64,000 nucleotides of DNA from Pararobbsia silviterrae (GCF_003628125.1 NZ_RBZU01000009.1:62001-126000); one strand, 5' to 3'. Shown: positions 18,177-27,758, counted from the stretch's first letter. Notes: generated from the sequence alone by a model not told the origin. Numbers and translations: made by a program.

Positions 18177-19562
18177 ATGGATGCTAGTCCGCGGAATTTG
18201 ATTTACCTGACGCGCACGTCCGACCAGACGCTGCGCAGTTTGCTTGCCGAACGTGGGTGGAGTATCCGGATCGCGGGATCTTCGCGCGAGGCTGAACGCG
18301 AGGCATCGCGCAATTCCGCCGCGGCGGGCTTGCTCGATCTGAGCAGCCATCTCGACAAGCATGAACTCGCGTCGCTCGAACGTTGCCTCTCCGCGTCGAA
18401 GGTCGGTTGGGTGGCGGCCGCGACGGTCGACCAGATGGCCGATCCCGCGATCCGCCGGCTGATTCGCGACTACTGCTTCGACTATGTGACGCTGCCGTGT
18501 CCTGACGAGAAGCTTGTCAATGCGCTCGGGCATGCGTTCGGCATGGCCGCGCTGGCGGTCGGCGTCGTCGATCCGGGACATGCGCAAGGGCCGTTGGGCG
18601 AGATGGTCGGTGGTTCAGAAGCGATGCTCAGGCTGTTTCGTTCGATTCGCAAGGTCGCCGGAACCGATGCGCCGGTGTATATCCATGGCGAGTCCGGCAC
18701 CGGTAAGGAACTGACCGCGCAGGCCATTCACGAGCATTCAGGGCGCCGGCATGCGCCGTTCGTCGCGATCAATTGCGGGGCGATTTCGCCGCAATTGCTG
18801 CTCTCGGAGTTGTTCGGCTATGAACGCGGCGCGTTCACGGGGGCGAACCAGCGCAAGATCGGCCGGATCGAGGCCGCGCACACGGGCACCTTGTTTCTCG
18901 ACGAAATCGGCGATCTGCCGCTCGAGGCGCAGGCGAGCCTGCTGCGTTTTCTTCAGGAAGGCACGATCGACCGGCTTGGCGGGTTCGATCCGGTTCCGGT
19001 CGACGTCCGCGTCATCTCGGCGACGCACTTCGACCTGCACACGCTGATGGAGGAAGGCCGTTTCCGTTCGGACCTGTTTCATCGGCTGTGCGTGCTGCGT
19101 ATCGACAATCCGCCGCTGCGCGCGCGCGGCAAGGATATCGAGGTGCTCGCGCGGCACGTGCTCGAACGCTACAAGGGCGATGCGTCGCGCGCGCTGCGCG
19201 GCTTCTCGGACGACGGCGTGCGCGCGCTGTACAACTACGAATGGCCGGGCAATGTGCGCGAGCTCATCAATCGCGTGCGGCGTGCGATCGTCATGACGGA
19301 CAGCAAGCTCGTGACCGCGGCCGATCTCGAACTCGGGCAGAGCCCCATCGCGCAGCTCAAGACGCTCGCCGAGGCTCGCGAAAGTGCGGAACGCGAAGCC
19401 ATCGAGATGGCGCTCGAGCGGCACCCGGGCCGGCTCGTCGATGCGGCGCGCGAACTCGGCATTTCGCGCGTCACGCTTTACCGGCTCATGAGTGCGCTCG
19501 GCATGAGCACGCCGCGCGACGATCGCGACGACGGCGACTTGCCCGAAGCGGCGGAAGGGTAA
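18177..19562 (+). CDS. VpsR/BerB-like sigma-54 enhancer-binding regulator
   Basis: A 461-residue transcriptional activator. Residues 1-130 form a receiver-like domain of the VpsR kind ([20 protein letters not shown]; an aspartate in LLDL at about 54). The AAA+ domain has Walker A GESGTGKE (171-178), the sigma-54 contact loop GAFTGA (218-223), Walker B LFLDEIGD (239-246) and an arginine-finger region around [10 protein letters not shown] Fis-type helix-turn-helix closes the protein (about 410-445). VpsR in Vibrio and BerB in Burkholderia bind c-di-GMP and activate exopolysaccharide or biofilm genes. No polysaccharide genes are adjacent, so targets are unknown. GGTCGGAGTC precedes the start. 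Confidence 0.8.
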   Translation: MDASPRNLIYLTRTSDQTLRSLLAERGWSIRIAGSSREAEREASRNSAAAGLLDLSSHLDKHELASLERCLSASKVGWVAAATVDQMADPAIRRLIRDYCFDYVTLPCPDEKLVNALGHAFGMAALAVGVVDPGHAQGPLGEMVGGSEAMLRLFRSIRKVAGTDAPVYIHGESGTGKELTAQAIHEHSGRRHAPFVAINCGAISPQLLLSELFGYERGAFTGANQRKIGRIEAAHTGTLFLDEIGDLPLEAQASLLRFLQEGTIDRLGGFDPVPVDVRVISATHFDLHTLMEEGRFRSDLFHRLCVLRIDNPPLRARGKDIEVLARHVLERYKGDASRALRGFSDDGVRALYNYEWPGNVRELINRVRRAIVMTDSKLVTAADLELGQSPIAQLKTLAEARESAEREAIEMALERHPGRLVDAARELGISRVTLYRLMSALGMSTPRDDRDDGDLPEAAEG

Positions 19563-19642
19563 AGGCATCGCGTTCAGTGCATCGGAGGCGGCTTGTGCGG
19601 AAGCGGTTATGCCGGTCTTCACGCCAGTCCTTACGCCAGTCT

Positions 19643-21658
19643 TTACGCCGGCGTATGCGACTTCCACCGACGCGTCATGCGGTCGACGATGCGCGCGCTG
19701 AACGCCTGCAGCGTCAGCGATACGCGGTACGCGATCCGTAGCCAGCTCATCAGCCGCAGCGAACCGTCGGGCGCACGTCCCCAACGGTCCTCGGGCGTGC
19801 GCGTCTGCAAGCGATAGCGCGACGGATGGCCGGCAGGGGATGCGTGCGGCATCTGCGATTGTTCCGTCTCGTGCGCGACGCCGATCTCGACCCCGAACGA
19901 TTTGAGCGCACTCGGCGCGAAATGGCGTGTCTCGGATGTCGCGGGCGCCTCGAGCAGGTCGGCGATGACGCGCCTCATCGCCCGGCTTTGCGCGGCGCGT
20001 TCGAGCACGCCGTCGTCCGAGATCGTGCAGAGTGTCGTGAGTTGCTCGAGCATGTGCTCGACGCGGGTCGCGTGGCCGGGCGACACGGCGATCCGTTCGA
20101 GCACATGCTCGACGAGCGCGGCCTGTGCGGCAAGCCTATGCATTCGATATCCGAAGTGCGCGTGCCGACATCGCGTGCCGAGTTCGCTCAGTAGCGCGCG
20201 CAGCGTATCCGAGACGCTCGACACGACGCGCAGCAGTCCCGTGACCGATTTGAGCGTGTCGCGATCCGCGATCTGTTCTTCGGGCGCCGTCTGTTCGACC
20301 GTGAACATAGTGAGTCTGACCGGTGCGACGAGATAGTTGATCAACGTGAACACGGTCGAGAGGTGCCGACCGAACGCCGAGCCGACGTTCGTCATCCGAT
20401 GTCCGAGGCTTGGACGGCTCGCATCGGCGAGCACGCGCGCCAAGCCCGCATCGAAGTCCGTGAGCGAGGCCATGAGCACGTGCATCGTGTTCTCGTATCG
20501 CTTCAAATACTCGTCGATCATATGGTGCGGCGGCATGGTGCCGTAGCTGAGCGCCGTGGTCACGATTGCCTTCGAGACCTCGAGGCCCGTCATGCCCCAT
20601 GACGCGCCGGGCGTGCCGTACGGCAGGTTCGCGCGCTTGAAGATGTCGAGCGGCGAGGTCGACTCCGAGTCCGCGTCGTGCAGGATCGCGAGCGCGATGC
20701 CCGTGAGGATCGCCATGCTCGCGAGCGATGACGCGGCGTTGCGCGCGGTGCGCAGGTATTTGCCGTATTCGGCCGGCGCGCGAAACGCCTCGAACTGGGT
20801 GGAGAGCGATGCGGGCAGATTCCGATTGCCGTGGGTGTCGAGGGCATTCGCGCAGGCGGGCCAGCGTTCGATACCGCGGCGGAACTCGGGCTCGTAAAAC
20901 GCCTGGAACGTCTGAGTCGACGTACGGGCCGCATCGAAGAGCATCAACAGTCGTCGGGCGAGCCGGTGCGCGTTGTCGGAGGACGGTATGAATTCGAGCG
21001 TATCGATCGGGCCGAATGGTCTTGGGACATCGTTCCCCACCGCGCAGAGCACGGTTGCGAGCTCGCTCCGGACGGCGGCCTGCGCGACGATGTCCTCGGT
21101 GCGCTCGAGCGAGATGTAGGAGGGCGGCGGCGTCGGCGGAATGTAGGGCGGTGGTGCGTCGCTTGTTGACGCTGGATCGTAAGACACGTGATCAAGCGCC
21201 ATGTGATCAAGCGCCATGTGAGCGAACGGCGTGTGATCGAGATGCGTGTGATTGAGCGAGGCGGGAGACGCCGACACCCCATCGCGCGGAGGGGAAGCGG
21301 GCGGCGCGGAAGGGATCTCAGGATCCCGCCGTATCTCGGTTGTCTCACGACGGCCGGTGACCTCGACGAATCGGCTGGAGGGCGGCAGCGTTTCGTGCTC
21401 CAGCGTCCATTCGGACGTGAACGCGGGATTCACGTACGCGATCACGGGCCGTACCCAGCGAAACGAGGACGAGAGACACGATCCGCGTTCGTGCCGATCG
21501 CGCGTGGCGGTCGCGCGCGGCACTCGGGTCCCGATGCAATTGCGCACGCCGGTGACACGGCGTCGCGCGGGTGCCGAAATGCGTAATTGCGTGAGGATGC
21601 CGGCCGAGCTTCCATGTTGCGTCGGCCGGCGCTCGGCGCCACGCAGGTGATAGGGCAT
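19643..21658 (-). CDS. Unknown 671-residue protein with His/Asp pentapeptide repeats and PPxY motifs
   Basis: I do not recognise this family. GGAG lies 6 bases before the ATG and supports the start. Residues 1-75 are basic. Residues 100-180 are Pro/Ser-rich and hold five pentapeptide repeats (about 136-160, pattern L-x-H-x-x, with HMALD twice), then PPPY (169-172) and PPPSY (177-181). Residues 190-640 look helical and folded, with a possible membrane or amphipathic segment around 307-326 (ASSLASMAILTGIALAIL). There is no Sec signal. The gene follows ornithine cyclodeaminase by 65 bp on the same strand and may be co-transcribed. The layout would suit a secreted effector, but nothing proves that. 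Confidence 0.65.
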   Translation of the reverse strand: MPYHLRGAERRPTQHGSSAGILTQLRISAPARRRVTGVRNCIGTRVPRATATRDRHERGSCLSSSFRWVRPVIAYVNPAFTSEWTLEHETLPPSSRFVEVTGRRETTEIRRDPEIPSAPPASPPRDGVSASPASLNHTHLDHTPFAHMALDHMALDHVSYDPASTSDAPPPYIPPTPPPSYISLERTEDIVAQAAVRSELATVLCAVGNDVPRPFGPIDTLEFIPSSDNAHRLARRLLMLFDAARTSTQTFQAFYEPEFRRGIERWPACANALDTHGNRNLPASLSTQFEAFRAPAEYGKYLRTARNAASSLASMAILTGIALAILHDADSESTSPLDIFKRANLPYGTPGASWGMTGLEVSKAIVTTALSYGTMPPHHMIDEYLKRYENTMHVLMASLTDFDAGLARVLADASRPSLGHRMTNVGSAFGRHLSTVFTLINYLVAPVRLTMFTVEQTAPEEQIADRDTLKSVTGLLRVVSSVSDTLRALLSELGTRCRHAHFGYRMHRLAAQAALVEHVLERIAVSPGHATRVEHMLEQLTTLCTISDDGVLERAAQSRAMRRVIADLLEAPATSETRHFAPSALKSFGVEIGVAHETEQSQMPHASPAGHPSRYRLQTRTPEDRWGRAPDGSLRLMSWLRIAYRVSLTLQAFSARIVDRMTRRWKSHTPA
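21186..21260. repeat. 15-bp tandem repeat, five degenerate copies
   Basis: Five consecutive 15-bp units of the form ATGTGATCAAGCGCC, two of them nearly identical and three diverged. They lie inside the 671-residue unknown gene and encode, on the minus strand, its L-x-H-x-x pentapeptide repeats. The unit is a multiple of three, so copy-number change would keep the frame. Confidence 0.75.
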
Positions 21659-21723
21659 GTCGGTCTCCGTGGGATTGCCGACGCGGTCGCGCCGGATTCA
21701 ATCCCGCGATCATGCGGGGTGCC

Positions 21724-22821
21724 TTATTGCGTCGCTTGCACGGAGCGCGCGCGTTTAACAGCGACCGCATGTGACGCGTTCACGCCGTCGGCGCGGGCGT
21801 GCCGATTGTCGAGCACATATCCGAACAGATTCTTCGGATCGGGCGCTTGGGCGACGAGACCGATGTCCGTTCCGATGCCGAGTCGCAGCGCGCTCGCGTG
21901 CAGATAACGCAGCGTCGAATAATCCTCGAGCGCGAATCCGACCGAGTCGAAGACCGTGACGTCGTCGGCGCCGAGGCGTCCCGCCTTCGATCCGTCGAGT
22001 ATCTCGGCGAGTTCGGTGACGCCGAACGCCGCCGGCATCTGCTGGATCTCGCCTTCGATGCGCGATTGCGGCGCGTATTCGACGACGACATGGGCGCGTT
22101 CGAGAATCCTCGGATCGAGCTCGGTCTTCCCCGGACAATCGCCGCCGATCGCATTGAGATGCATGCCGGGCTCGACCCACGCGAGATCGACGATCGTCGC
22201 GAGCCGCTTGTCGGCTGTCGCGGTCGTGACGATGTCGGCGCCGCGCATCGCCGACGCGACCGAGTCCGCGCGCACGATACGCAGCGCGGGCCACGCGGCG
22301 AGGTTGCGCTCGAGCTTGTCGGTCGTCGCCGGATCGATGTCGAACGCGCGGATCTCGTCGATGCCGAGCATCGTATGAAACGCGAGCGCCTGGAATTCGG
22401 CCTGCGCGCCGTTGCCGACGAGGGCCATCGTCCGCGCGCCGGGCCGTGCGAGCCGCCTTGCGGCGATCGCCGATGTCGCGGCGGTCCGCAGGGCGGTCGC
22501 GAGCGTGAATTCGCTGAGCAGCAGCGGATAGCCGGTCGCGACGTCGGCGAGCGCGCCGAACGCCATGACGGTCGGCAGTCCGACGCGGGTATTGTTCGGA
22601 TGGCCATTGACGAACTTGAAGCCGAAGCGCTCGGCATCGGCCACCGGCATCAATTCGATGACGCCTTCGCGCGAATGCGCCGCGACGCGCGCGGTCTTGT
22701 CGAACGCGGCCCAGCGCAGAAAATCGGCCTCGATCTCGCTCGCGATGTCCTGCAACATGCGTGGCACGCCGATCGCGTCGATCAACCTGAACAGGTCCCG
22801 GACGTCGAGATAGCGGGTCAT
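21724..22821 (-). CDS. ocd: Ornithine cyclodeaminase
   Basis: A 365-residue member of the ornithine cyclodeaminase/mu-crystallin family, which converts L-ornithine to L-proline and ammonia with bound NAD. The order VPRMLQDIASEIEADFLRW, GVIELMPVADAERFGFKFVNGHP, the Rossmann motif GNGAQAEFQ (about 134-142), the NAIGGDCPGKTELD segment (about 227-240) with the catalytic aspartate, and DSVGFALEDYSTLRY match bona fide ornithine cyclodeaminases better than alanine dehydrogenase-like paralogues. It is divergent from an Lrp-family gene 232 bp away, its likely regulator. The unknown 671-residue gene follows on the same strand. Confidence 0.88.
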   Translation of the reverse strand: MTRYLDVRDLFRLIDAIGVPRMLQDIASEIEADFLRWAAFDKTARVAAHSREGVIELMPVADAERFGFKFVNGHPNNTRVGLPTVMAFGALADVATGYPLLLSEFTLATALRTAATSAIAARRLARPGARTMALVGNGAQAEFQALAFHTMLGIDEIRAFDIDPATTDKLERNLAAWPALRIVRADSVASAMRGADIVTTATADKRLATIVDLAWVEPGMHLNAIGGDCPGKTELDPRILERAHVVVEYAPQSRIEGEIQQMPAAFGVTELAEILDGSKAGRLGADDVTVFDSVGFALEDYSTLRYLHASALRLGIGTDIGLVAQAPDPKNLFGYVLDNRHARADGVNASHAVAVKRARSVQATQ

Positions 22822-23053
22822 GATGAAAATCTCCCGAAAAGACGAAGCGGCGTTGAAAAGGCCGTTCGCGGACGGGCCGCTGACGATGCGCTGCAGGGCC
22901 CTGACTCATTGTGCCGATTTGCGAAGTCAACAAATAGCCAGCAGACTGCGCAATACGTCTATCAAATTGCACAAATCGCCAATGTCGGATCGCTATTTGC
23001 GCGATGTGTCGAGATGCGATGGACGCGTTCGACGATGACTTCCGGAGAGCACC

Positions 23054-23497
23054 ATGACCGAAGCGCTGCATTCGCTCGACGACACGGATCGCAGGTTGCT
23101 CGCGCTGCTGCGCGATAACGCGCGATGGCCGGTCGCGCATCTCGCGAAGGTGCTCGACGTGTCGCGGGGGACGGTCCAGAACCGGCTCGATCGGCTTGAA
23201 CGCGACGGGGTCATCGTCGGCTATACGGTCCGGCTCAAGCCCGAAGCCGAGGCGCATCGCGTTCGCGGATGGATGAGCATCGCCGTCGAGGGCAACCGCG
23301 CGGGACATGTGCTCGGCGCGTTGCGCGGCGAGCCTTGCGTGCAGTCGCTGCATACGACGAACGGTCGCTGGGACATCGTCGCGGAGATTCGCGCCGATAA
23401 CCTCGAGGCCTTTGATCAGGTTCTGACGCGAATTCGCACGATCGACGGCATTGCCGCGACCGAGACGAGCATCCTGTTGTCGACGCTCAAGCTCTAG
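23054..23497 (+). CDS. Lrp/AsnC-family transcriptional regulator
   Basis: A 147-residue regulator with an N-terminal winged helix-turn-helix (about residues 8-58; LDDTDRRLLALLRDNARWPV...LDVSRGTVQNRLDRLERDGVIVGYTV) and a C-terminal ligand-sensing RAM domain (about 70-147). CCGGAGAGCACC precedes the start. Its divergent position next to ornithine cyclodeaminase suggests it controls that gene in response to an amino acid such as ornithine or arginine. The 232-bp spacer is AT-richer than average and has related half-sites such as ATTTGCGAAG and AATTGCACAAAT, candidates for Lrp binding. Confidence 0.88.
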   Translation: MTEALHSLDDTDRRLLALLRDNARWPVAHLAKVLDVSRGTVQNRLDRLERDGVIVGYTVRLKPEAEAHRVRGWMSIAVEGNRAGHVLGALRGEPCVQSLHTTNGRWDIVAEIRADNLEAFDQVLTRIRTIDGIAATETSILLSTLKL

Positions 23498-24024
23498 GGC
23501 GCGGCCCGCGCGAGGCGGATCGCGCGGGTGCGATCAAGAGGACGCCTGTCTCTCGATCGCACCGAGCCCGGGTGGCCAGGCCGAGGGAGGGCTGAGAGCC
23601 GAGAGCGAACCGCGAATCGAATGACGGACCCGCGGACGCGCTTCGCCTGTACGAGGCCGCTCGCGTTGCGATTCGGGGCGGTATGAACCGATTGGGCGGT
23701 TCGACTGCTGCACGATCGACGATTTTGTGCTGCTACTTGAAACACCGATCTGACGAGAATTTTTTTCTTAATCTATTCATCGTCGCCGGGATTTTCACTT
23801 CAAACCCCCGGTGTAAAGGCGTTCTCAGGATTTCCACCCTGATTTCGGCAGGGTTTTGCATCGCAGCATTCATGCCGAGATTGTTACGGAATCTCGAACT
23901 ATCTATTCCATTTATCAACCTTTTTGTTCAATAGCCTAGGGTTTACATTAGCTTCAACGGTCAGCGATCCAGAACTGGACCCGGACCGAATCCCAGGATG
24001 CTCAAAATTGTCAGGAGTTACACC
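23498..24024. other. Gene-free interval upstream of the DUF4148 gene
   Basis: No credible gene. The left part is GC-rich. From about 23740 to 23960 the DNA is strongly AT-rich and probably holds the promoter of the small secreted protein (TTGTTC near 23924 and TTACAT near 23943 are possible -35 and -10 boxes). A small hairpin GAGATT/AATCTC lies near 23877-23897. Confidence 0.5.
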
Positions 24025-24294
24025 ATGAAGCGCACTCTCGTTTCCGCACTGCTCGTTTCCGCTACGTTCGCTGCTGCTGTTCCGGCATTCGCCCAAAGCA
24101 ATGAAGGTCTGACCCGCGAACAAGTTCGTCAGCAACTCGTCGTCGCACAAGCATCGGGCCAGCTCGAGCAACAACGCGCACCGAATGCTTTCCCGGCGAA
24201 CCGCCCGGCGGTGCGTGGTGAATACGCAGTCGCGACGCAGCACAGCGCAGCGCGCTACGCGAAGGTCGCCGTTCCGAGCAACGCGCAGGAATAA
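24025..24294 (+). CDS. DUF4148-family secreted small protein
   Basis: An 89-residue protein with a clear signal peptide (MKRTLVSALLVSATFAAAVPAFAQ, cleavage after AFA). The mature part contains the LTREQVRQQLVVAQASGQLE segment that defines DUF4148 proteins, which are abundant in Burkholderia and relatives and have no firm function. The start at 24025 follows TCAGGAG. The in-frame start at 23998 would spoil the signal peptide. An intrinsic terminator follows, so it is probably a single-gene, highly expressed transcript. Confidence 0.85.
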   Translation: MKRTLVSALLVSATFAAAVPAFAQSNEGLTREQVRQQLVVAQASGQLEQQRAPNAFPANRPAVRGEYAVATQHSAARYAKVAVPSNAQE

Positions 24295-24418
24295 GTTTCA
24301 CGAGCGCGTTCGGGATGACGAGCGCGCGGGTGTCGTTCATCGGAAGGACGAGAGCGCGGCCGGGGCATCCCGGAAGATCACGCCTCGTGCCGCCGACACC
24401 CAGGCAGCACGAGCACAA

Positions 24419-24446
24419 CCCGGCAGCGATCCTGCCGGGTTTTTTT
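24419..24446 (+). terminator. Intrinsic terminator after DUF4148 gene
   Basis: Perfect 8-bp stem CCCGGCAG/CTGCCGGG with a 5-base loop followed by seven T residues. Confidence 0.9.
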
Positions 24447-24485
24447 ATGTCCGGTGCCCGCGCCGGTGTCGCCACGCGTCGCGTC

Positions 24486-25238
24486 TCAGGTGCTCGATCG
24501 CGCGATCGCGAACGCGTTCGGCGCCTGGCATGTGGGCATCATTTCGATCGTGTTGATGTTCACGTGCGAGGGCAGCGACAAGATCCACGAGACCGTTTCG
24601 GCGATGTCCGCTGCCGTGATCGGCTGCGTGCCTTGGTAGACCGTCGCCGCTTTCTGTTCGTCTCCGCCGAATCGCGTGACCGAGAACTCGGTCCCGCCGC
24701 ACAAGCCCGGTTCGATCGAGGTCACGCGCACGTGCTTGCCGACGAGATCGGCCTTGAGGTTCAGCGTGAACTGATGCACGAACGCCTTGGTCGCGCCGTA
24801 GACATTGCCGCCCGGATACGGGTACGTTCCCGCGACCGATCCGAGATTGATGACCCAGCCCCGATCGCGCTCGACCATCGCGGGCAATGCGGCGTGCGTC
24901 ATATAGACGAGTCCCTTGATGTTCGTGTCGATCATCGTGTCCCATTCGTCGAGCGACGAAGTCTGGGCAGGACCGAGACCCAGCGCGAGCCCCGCGTTGT
25001 TCACGAGCGCATCGATCGGCCCATGTCCGTTTTCGATCTCGCGCACGAGCGCGGCCGTCGCTTCGCGGCTGCGGACGTCGAGTTCGAATGCCACGAGCTT
25101 CGCGCCCAATTGCCGGCTCAGTTCGTCGAGTTTGTCCTTGCGGCGCGCGGTGGCGAAGACGGTATGACCGTCGTGGACGAGACGCTCGGCGATCGCGCGT
25201 CCGAAGCCGGCCGAAGCGCCGGTGATGAGTACGTTCAT
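24486..25238 (-). CDS. ydfG: Short-chain dehydrogenase, YdfG-like
   Basis: A 250-residue NADP-dependent short-chain dehydrogenase. The cofactor loop is TGASAGFG (6-13), NNAG follows at about 84, and the catalytic Ser, Tyr and Lys lie in NLGSVAGTYPYPGGNVYGATKAF. The ARRKDKLDEL, EPGLCGGTEFSVTRFGGD and late EMMP motifs match E. coli YdfG, which oxidises L-allo-threonine and 3-hydroxy acids and acts in the reductive removal of malonic semialdehyde. The last residues differ from YdfG. It is a single gene. The substrate is by family inference only. Confidence 0.8.
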   Translation of the reverse strand: MNVLITGASAGFGRAIAERLVHDGHTVFATARRKDKLDELSRQLGAKLVAFELDVRSREATAALVREIENGHGPIDALVNNAGLALGLGPAQTSSLDEWDTMIDTNIKGLVYMTHAALPAMVERDRGWVINLGSVAGTYPYPGGNVYGATKAFVHQFTLNLKADLVGKHVRVTSIEPGLCGGTEFSVTRFGGDEQKAATVYQGTQPITAADIAETVSWILSLPSHVNINTIEMMPTCQAPNAFAIARSST

Positions 25239-25427
25239 GGCGAAAAGTGCGTGGGGCTCAGGGGAAAAGCCGCAGTGTAACGGGCATTCGCGTTTGCCGC
25301 GTTTTAGGTACGGCGCCGCGCGTCGGTGCGTCTAAAGATTGTGGGACGGCATCCGTTAACAGTGTCGAACGGGCATCCATAACGCAGACCCGTATTGTTT
25401 ATCAACAGCGATATTAAAAGACGGGTC

Positions 25428-27737
25428 ATGAGCGACAGCGCGCATCAGCAACATCGAAAACTGGCGTCGGCCGAAGCGGCCGCGTTTGCCCGGGTCGTCG
25501 TGGCCGGTGGGCCCGCCGCGCCGGCATCGATCGCGCTGTTCAGCGAATCGCCGAGCTCGAAGGGTTTGTTTATCGATCGCGTGATCACGAAGATCCGCGA
25601 GCTCACGAAGGACGATCCCGCACCGGGCGAAGGCCGTCTCGCCGTCGTCCGCTATATGCCGCTGCCCGGCGATCAGGGGCAGTTGTGGGGGCAAATCGTC
25701 GAGCATCTGTTCTCGGAACTCAAGCTCGCGCCGGCCCGCGACGGCACCGCCGCGCATGTGGATCCGCTGGCCGAGCAGATCACGCGCGCGTTCAAGCTCG
25801 ACGACCAGGCGGTGCACGTCATGCGCGCACGCGAGCGCGTCGCGCGCGCCGAAGAGAATCTCGAGAAAGCGCGCAAGGCGTACGAGGATATCTACGGCAA
25901 GCGCGTGCGCGATCCCGAGACCGTGACGACCGACGTCACGCGCGAGGTGTTCGGCAAGCATCTCGCCGCCGACAAGCCGAGGCTCGCGCGCTTCGGCCGC
26001 GACCTCGGCGTGCGGAGCATGGATGAAGCGTCGATCAAATCACTGATGGTCGATGCGAGCTCGCGCGTCGGACGTACACGCATGCTCGCGTCGTCGTTGA
26101 TCGAGATCGCCAAGCGCCGTCCGCTGATTTTCGCTGTGACGACGATCCTCGCGATTCTGGGGACGGCCGCGGCGACGGTGTCGTTCGACTCGATCGGCAT
26201 CGACTATCTGGCGAAAGTCATGCCCGAAGCGATCGCGCGGCCCGTGGGCGACGTTGCGATCGCGATCACGGCGGCCGTGCTCGCGTTTCGCATCGGGTTG
26301 TTCGGGCCCGCGCGCGCGATCAGCTATCTGCGCGGACTCGACAAGGAAATCGAAACGACGATCGAACGCGAGATCGGCCGCGAGAAGACCAAGGCATCGG
26401 CCAAGGTCACGGTCCTCGCGAAGCGCGAGACGGGATTCGGCGACGCGCGTCAGGTGCTCATGGCCGCCGAACGCGAACTCAACAGCGCGCGCGCGGCGCT
26501 CGCAGCGGCATCGCCGGGCGGCAATCCGAACGATGCGCCGCCCGAGCGCGCGCCGCGTTCGCAGCGGCCTGCCCAACATCATGCCGCGGGGGGCGTTTCG
26601 CATACCGAGGCCGATGCACCGGCGCATTCGGGCAACCCCGAGGCCGACGAATATGCGGACCAGACTGCCGAGCACGCGGGTGCGGACGCGGCGCACGCGC
26701 ACGAACCCGGTGCCGACGACGACGCGGGCGTCGTCGACGAACTCAGCACGACGCGTGCCGAACCCGCGAGCCATGCGACGGCGCCCGAGACGCCGATCGG
26801 TCGCGTCGTCGTCTTTCTCGACGGTCTCGACAAATGCGGACCGATCGCGCTGGCCGACGCGCTGCGCGCGATCGACGCCTTGATGACGATGCCCCAGTTC
26901 ACGGTGTTCGCGGTCTTCGACCAGGAACGCATGAACAAGACGTTGCGCCGCGAAACGGAAAAGCGTGCGATCGAGAAAGAGGACGAGGGCGGCAATCGCC
27001 GCGTGACCGACGATGCCGCACCGGGCGCCGCGGGGATGACGCTGTCCGACGATTATCTGTGCGGTCGCTTCGACACGCTCTACTGGATTCGCGACGAGGT
27101 CGAGCCCGATCTCGCGCACAATTCGGCGTCCGTGGCCGAGCATCTCGCGGAACTGGCCTCGGATCGCGAGGACGACTGGTGGTATTCGCTCGGCGGCGGG
27201 GGCGACGACGCCTCGAACGACGGCGCGGAATCCGTCACGCTGACGCAGTTCGAGCGGCGCCTGATCCAGAAACTCGACGTCATCGCGAATCAGACGCCCG
27301 GCGGCGGTCAACGCCTCGTGCATGCGTATTACCTGATCAAGACGGCGATCGGCGCGTCGGCGCATGAAGGCTTTGTCGGCGCCGAGGGTGAGCGGCCCCA
27401 TTACCGCGCCGTGCTCGCGCAGCTCGGGTTCATTTGCGGCCTGCCGCGGCTCTACGAGCGCTACGTGGCCGTGCAGAGCACGAGTGCGCGCCGCAACGAA
27501 GACATGTATGGGCTGATTCAGCGTCTGCGCCGCTTGCATTTCGACCGGATCCGCGGCGGCGGGCGGTATATGGAAATCCTGCGCATGCTCGAAGAGATGG
27601 ATCCGGGCCGCGGGATGGTCCACGCGCTCGCCCATCATGCGAATACGGTGGCGCGCTTCTCGTTGTCGAGCCCCGAGCTCGTCCCGCTGTTCGATCCGCC
27701 TCGCAATCGCGAGGGCGCGAGCCCGGAGCGCGTCTAG
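25428..27737 (+). CDS. KAP-family P-loop NTPase with two membrane segments
   Basis: A 769-residue protein of the KAP NTPase type. It has the family's odd layout: an NTPase core interrupted by two membrane helices (about 233-251 and 273-292). The Walker B strand RVVVFLDGLDKCG (459-471) follows, matching the KAP pattern of hydrophobic-D-x-L-D-x-C. The Walker A position is degenerate (FSESPSSKGLFID, 38-50: no GKS/T), so ATP binding may be weak or lost. An Ala/His/Asp-rich low-complexity insert (about 365-455) precedes Walker B, and a coiled coil lies near 135-155. KAP proteins include phage-exclusion PifA. The role here is unknown. The start at ATG 25428 is chosen over an in-frame TTG at 25395, and neither has a strong ribosome-binding site. 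Confidence 0.7.
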   Translation: MSDSAHQQHRKLASAEAAAFARVVVAGGPAAPASIALFSESPSSKGLFIDRVITKIRELTKDDPAPGEGRLAVVRYMPLPGDQGQLWGQIVEHLFSELKLAPARDGTAAHVDPLAEQITRAFKLDDQAVHVMRARERVARAEENLEKARKAYEDIYGKRVRDPETVTTDVTREVFGKHLAADKPRLARFGRDLGVRSMDEASIKSLMVDASSRVGRTRMLASSLIEIAKRRPLIFAVTTILAILGTAAATVSFDSIGIDYLAKVMPEAIARPVGDVAIAITAAVLAFRIGLFGPARAISYLRGLDKEIETTIEREIGREKTKASAKVTVLAKRETGFGDARQVLMAAERELNSARAALAAASPGGNPNDAPPERAPRSQRPAQHHAAGGVSHTEADAPAHSGNPEADEYADQTAEHAGADAAHAHEPGADDDAGVVDELSTTRAEPASHATAPETPIGRVVVFLDGLDKCGPIALADALRAIDALMTMPQFTVFAVFDQERMNKTLRRETEKRAIEKEDEGGNRRVTDDAAPGAAGMTLSDDYLCGRFDTLYWIRDEVEPDLAHNSASVAEHLAELASDREDDWWYSLGGGGDDASNDGAESVTLTQFERRLIQKLDVIANQTPGGGQRLVHAYYLIKTAIGASAHEGFVGAEGERPHYRAVLAQLGFICGLPRLYERYVAVQSTSARRNEDMYGLIQRLRRLHFDRIRGGGRYMEILRMLEEMDPGRGMVHALAHHANTVARFSLSSPELVPLFDPPRNREGASPERV

Positions 27738-27758
27738 CCGCGAGCGGCGTCTCCGACA

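Noticed and set aside
17722-18201. A 159-codon plus-strand frame before the sigma-54 activator
   Set aside because: No ribosome-binding site, odd composition, overlap with the activator start, and repeats (RLVRLVRLVRR) created by the 9-bp tandem DNA repeat.
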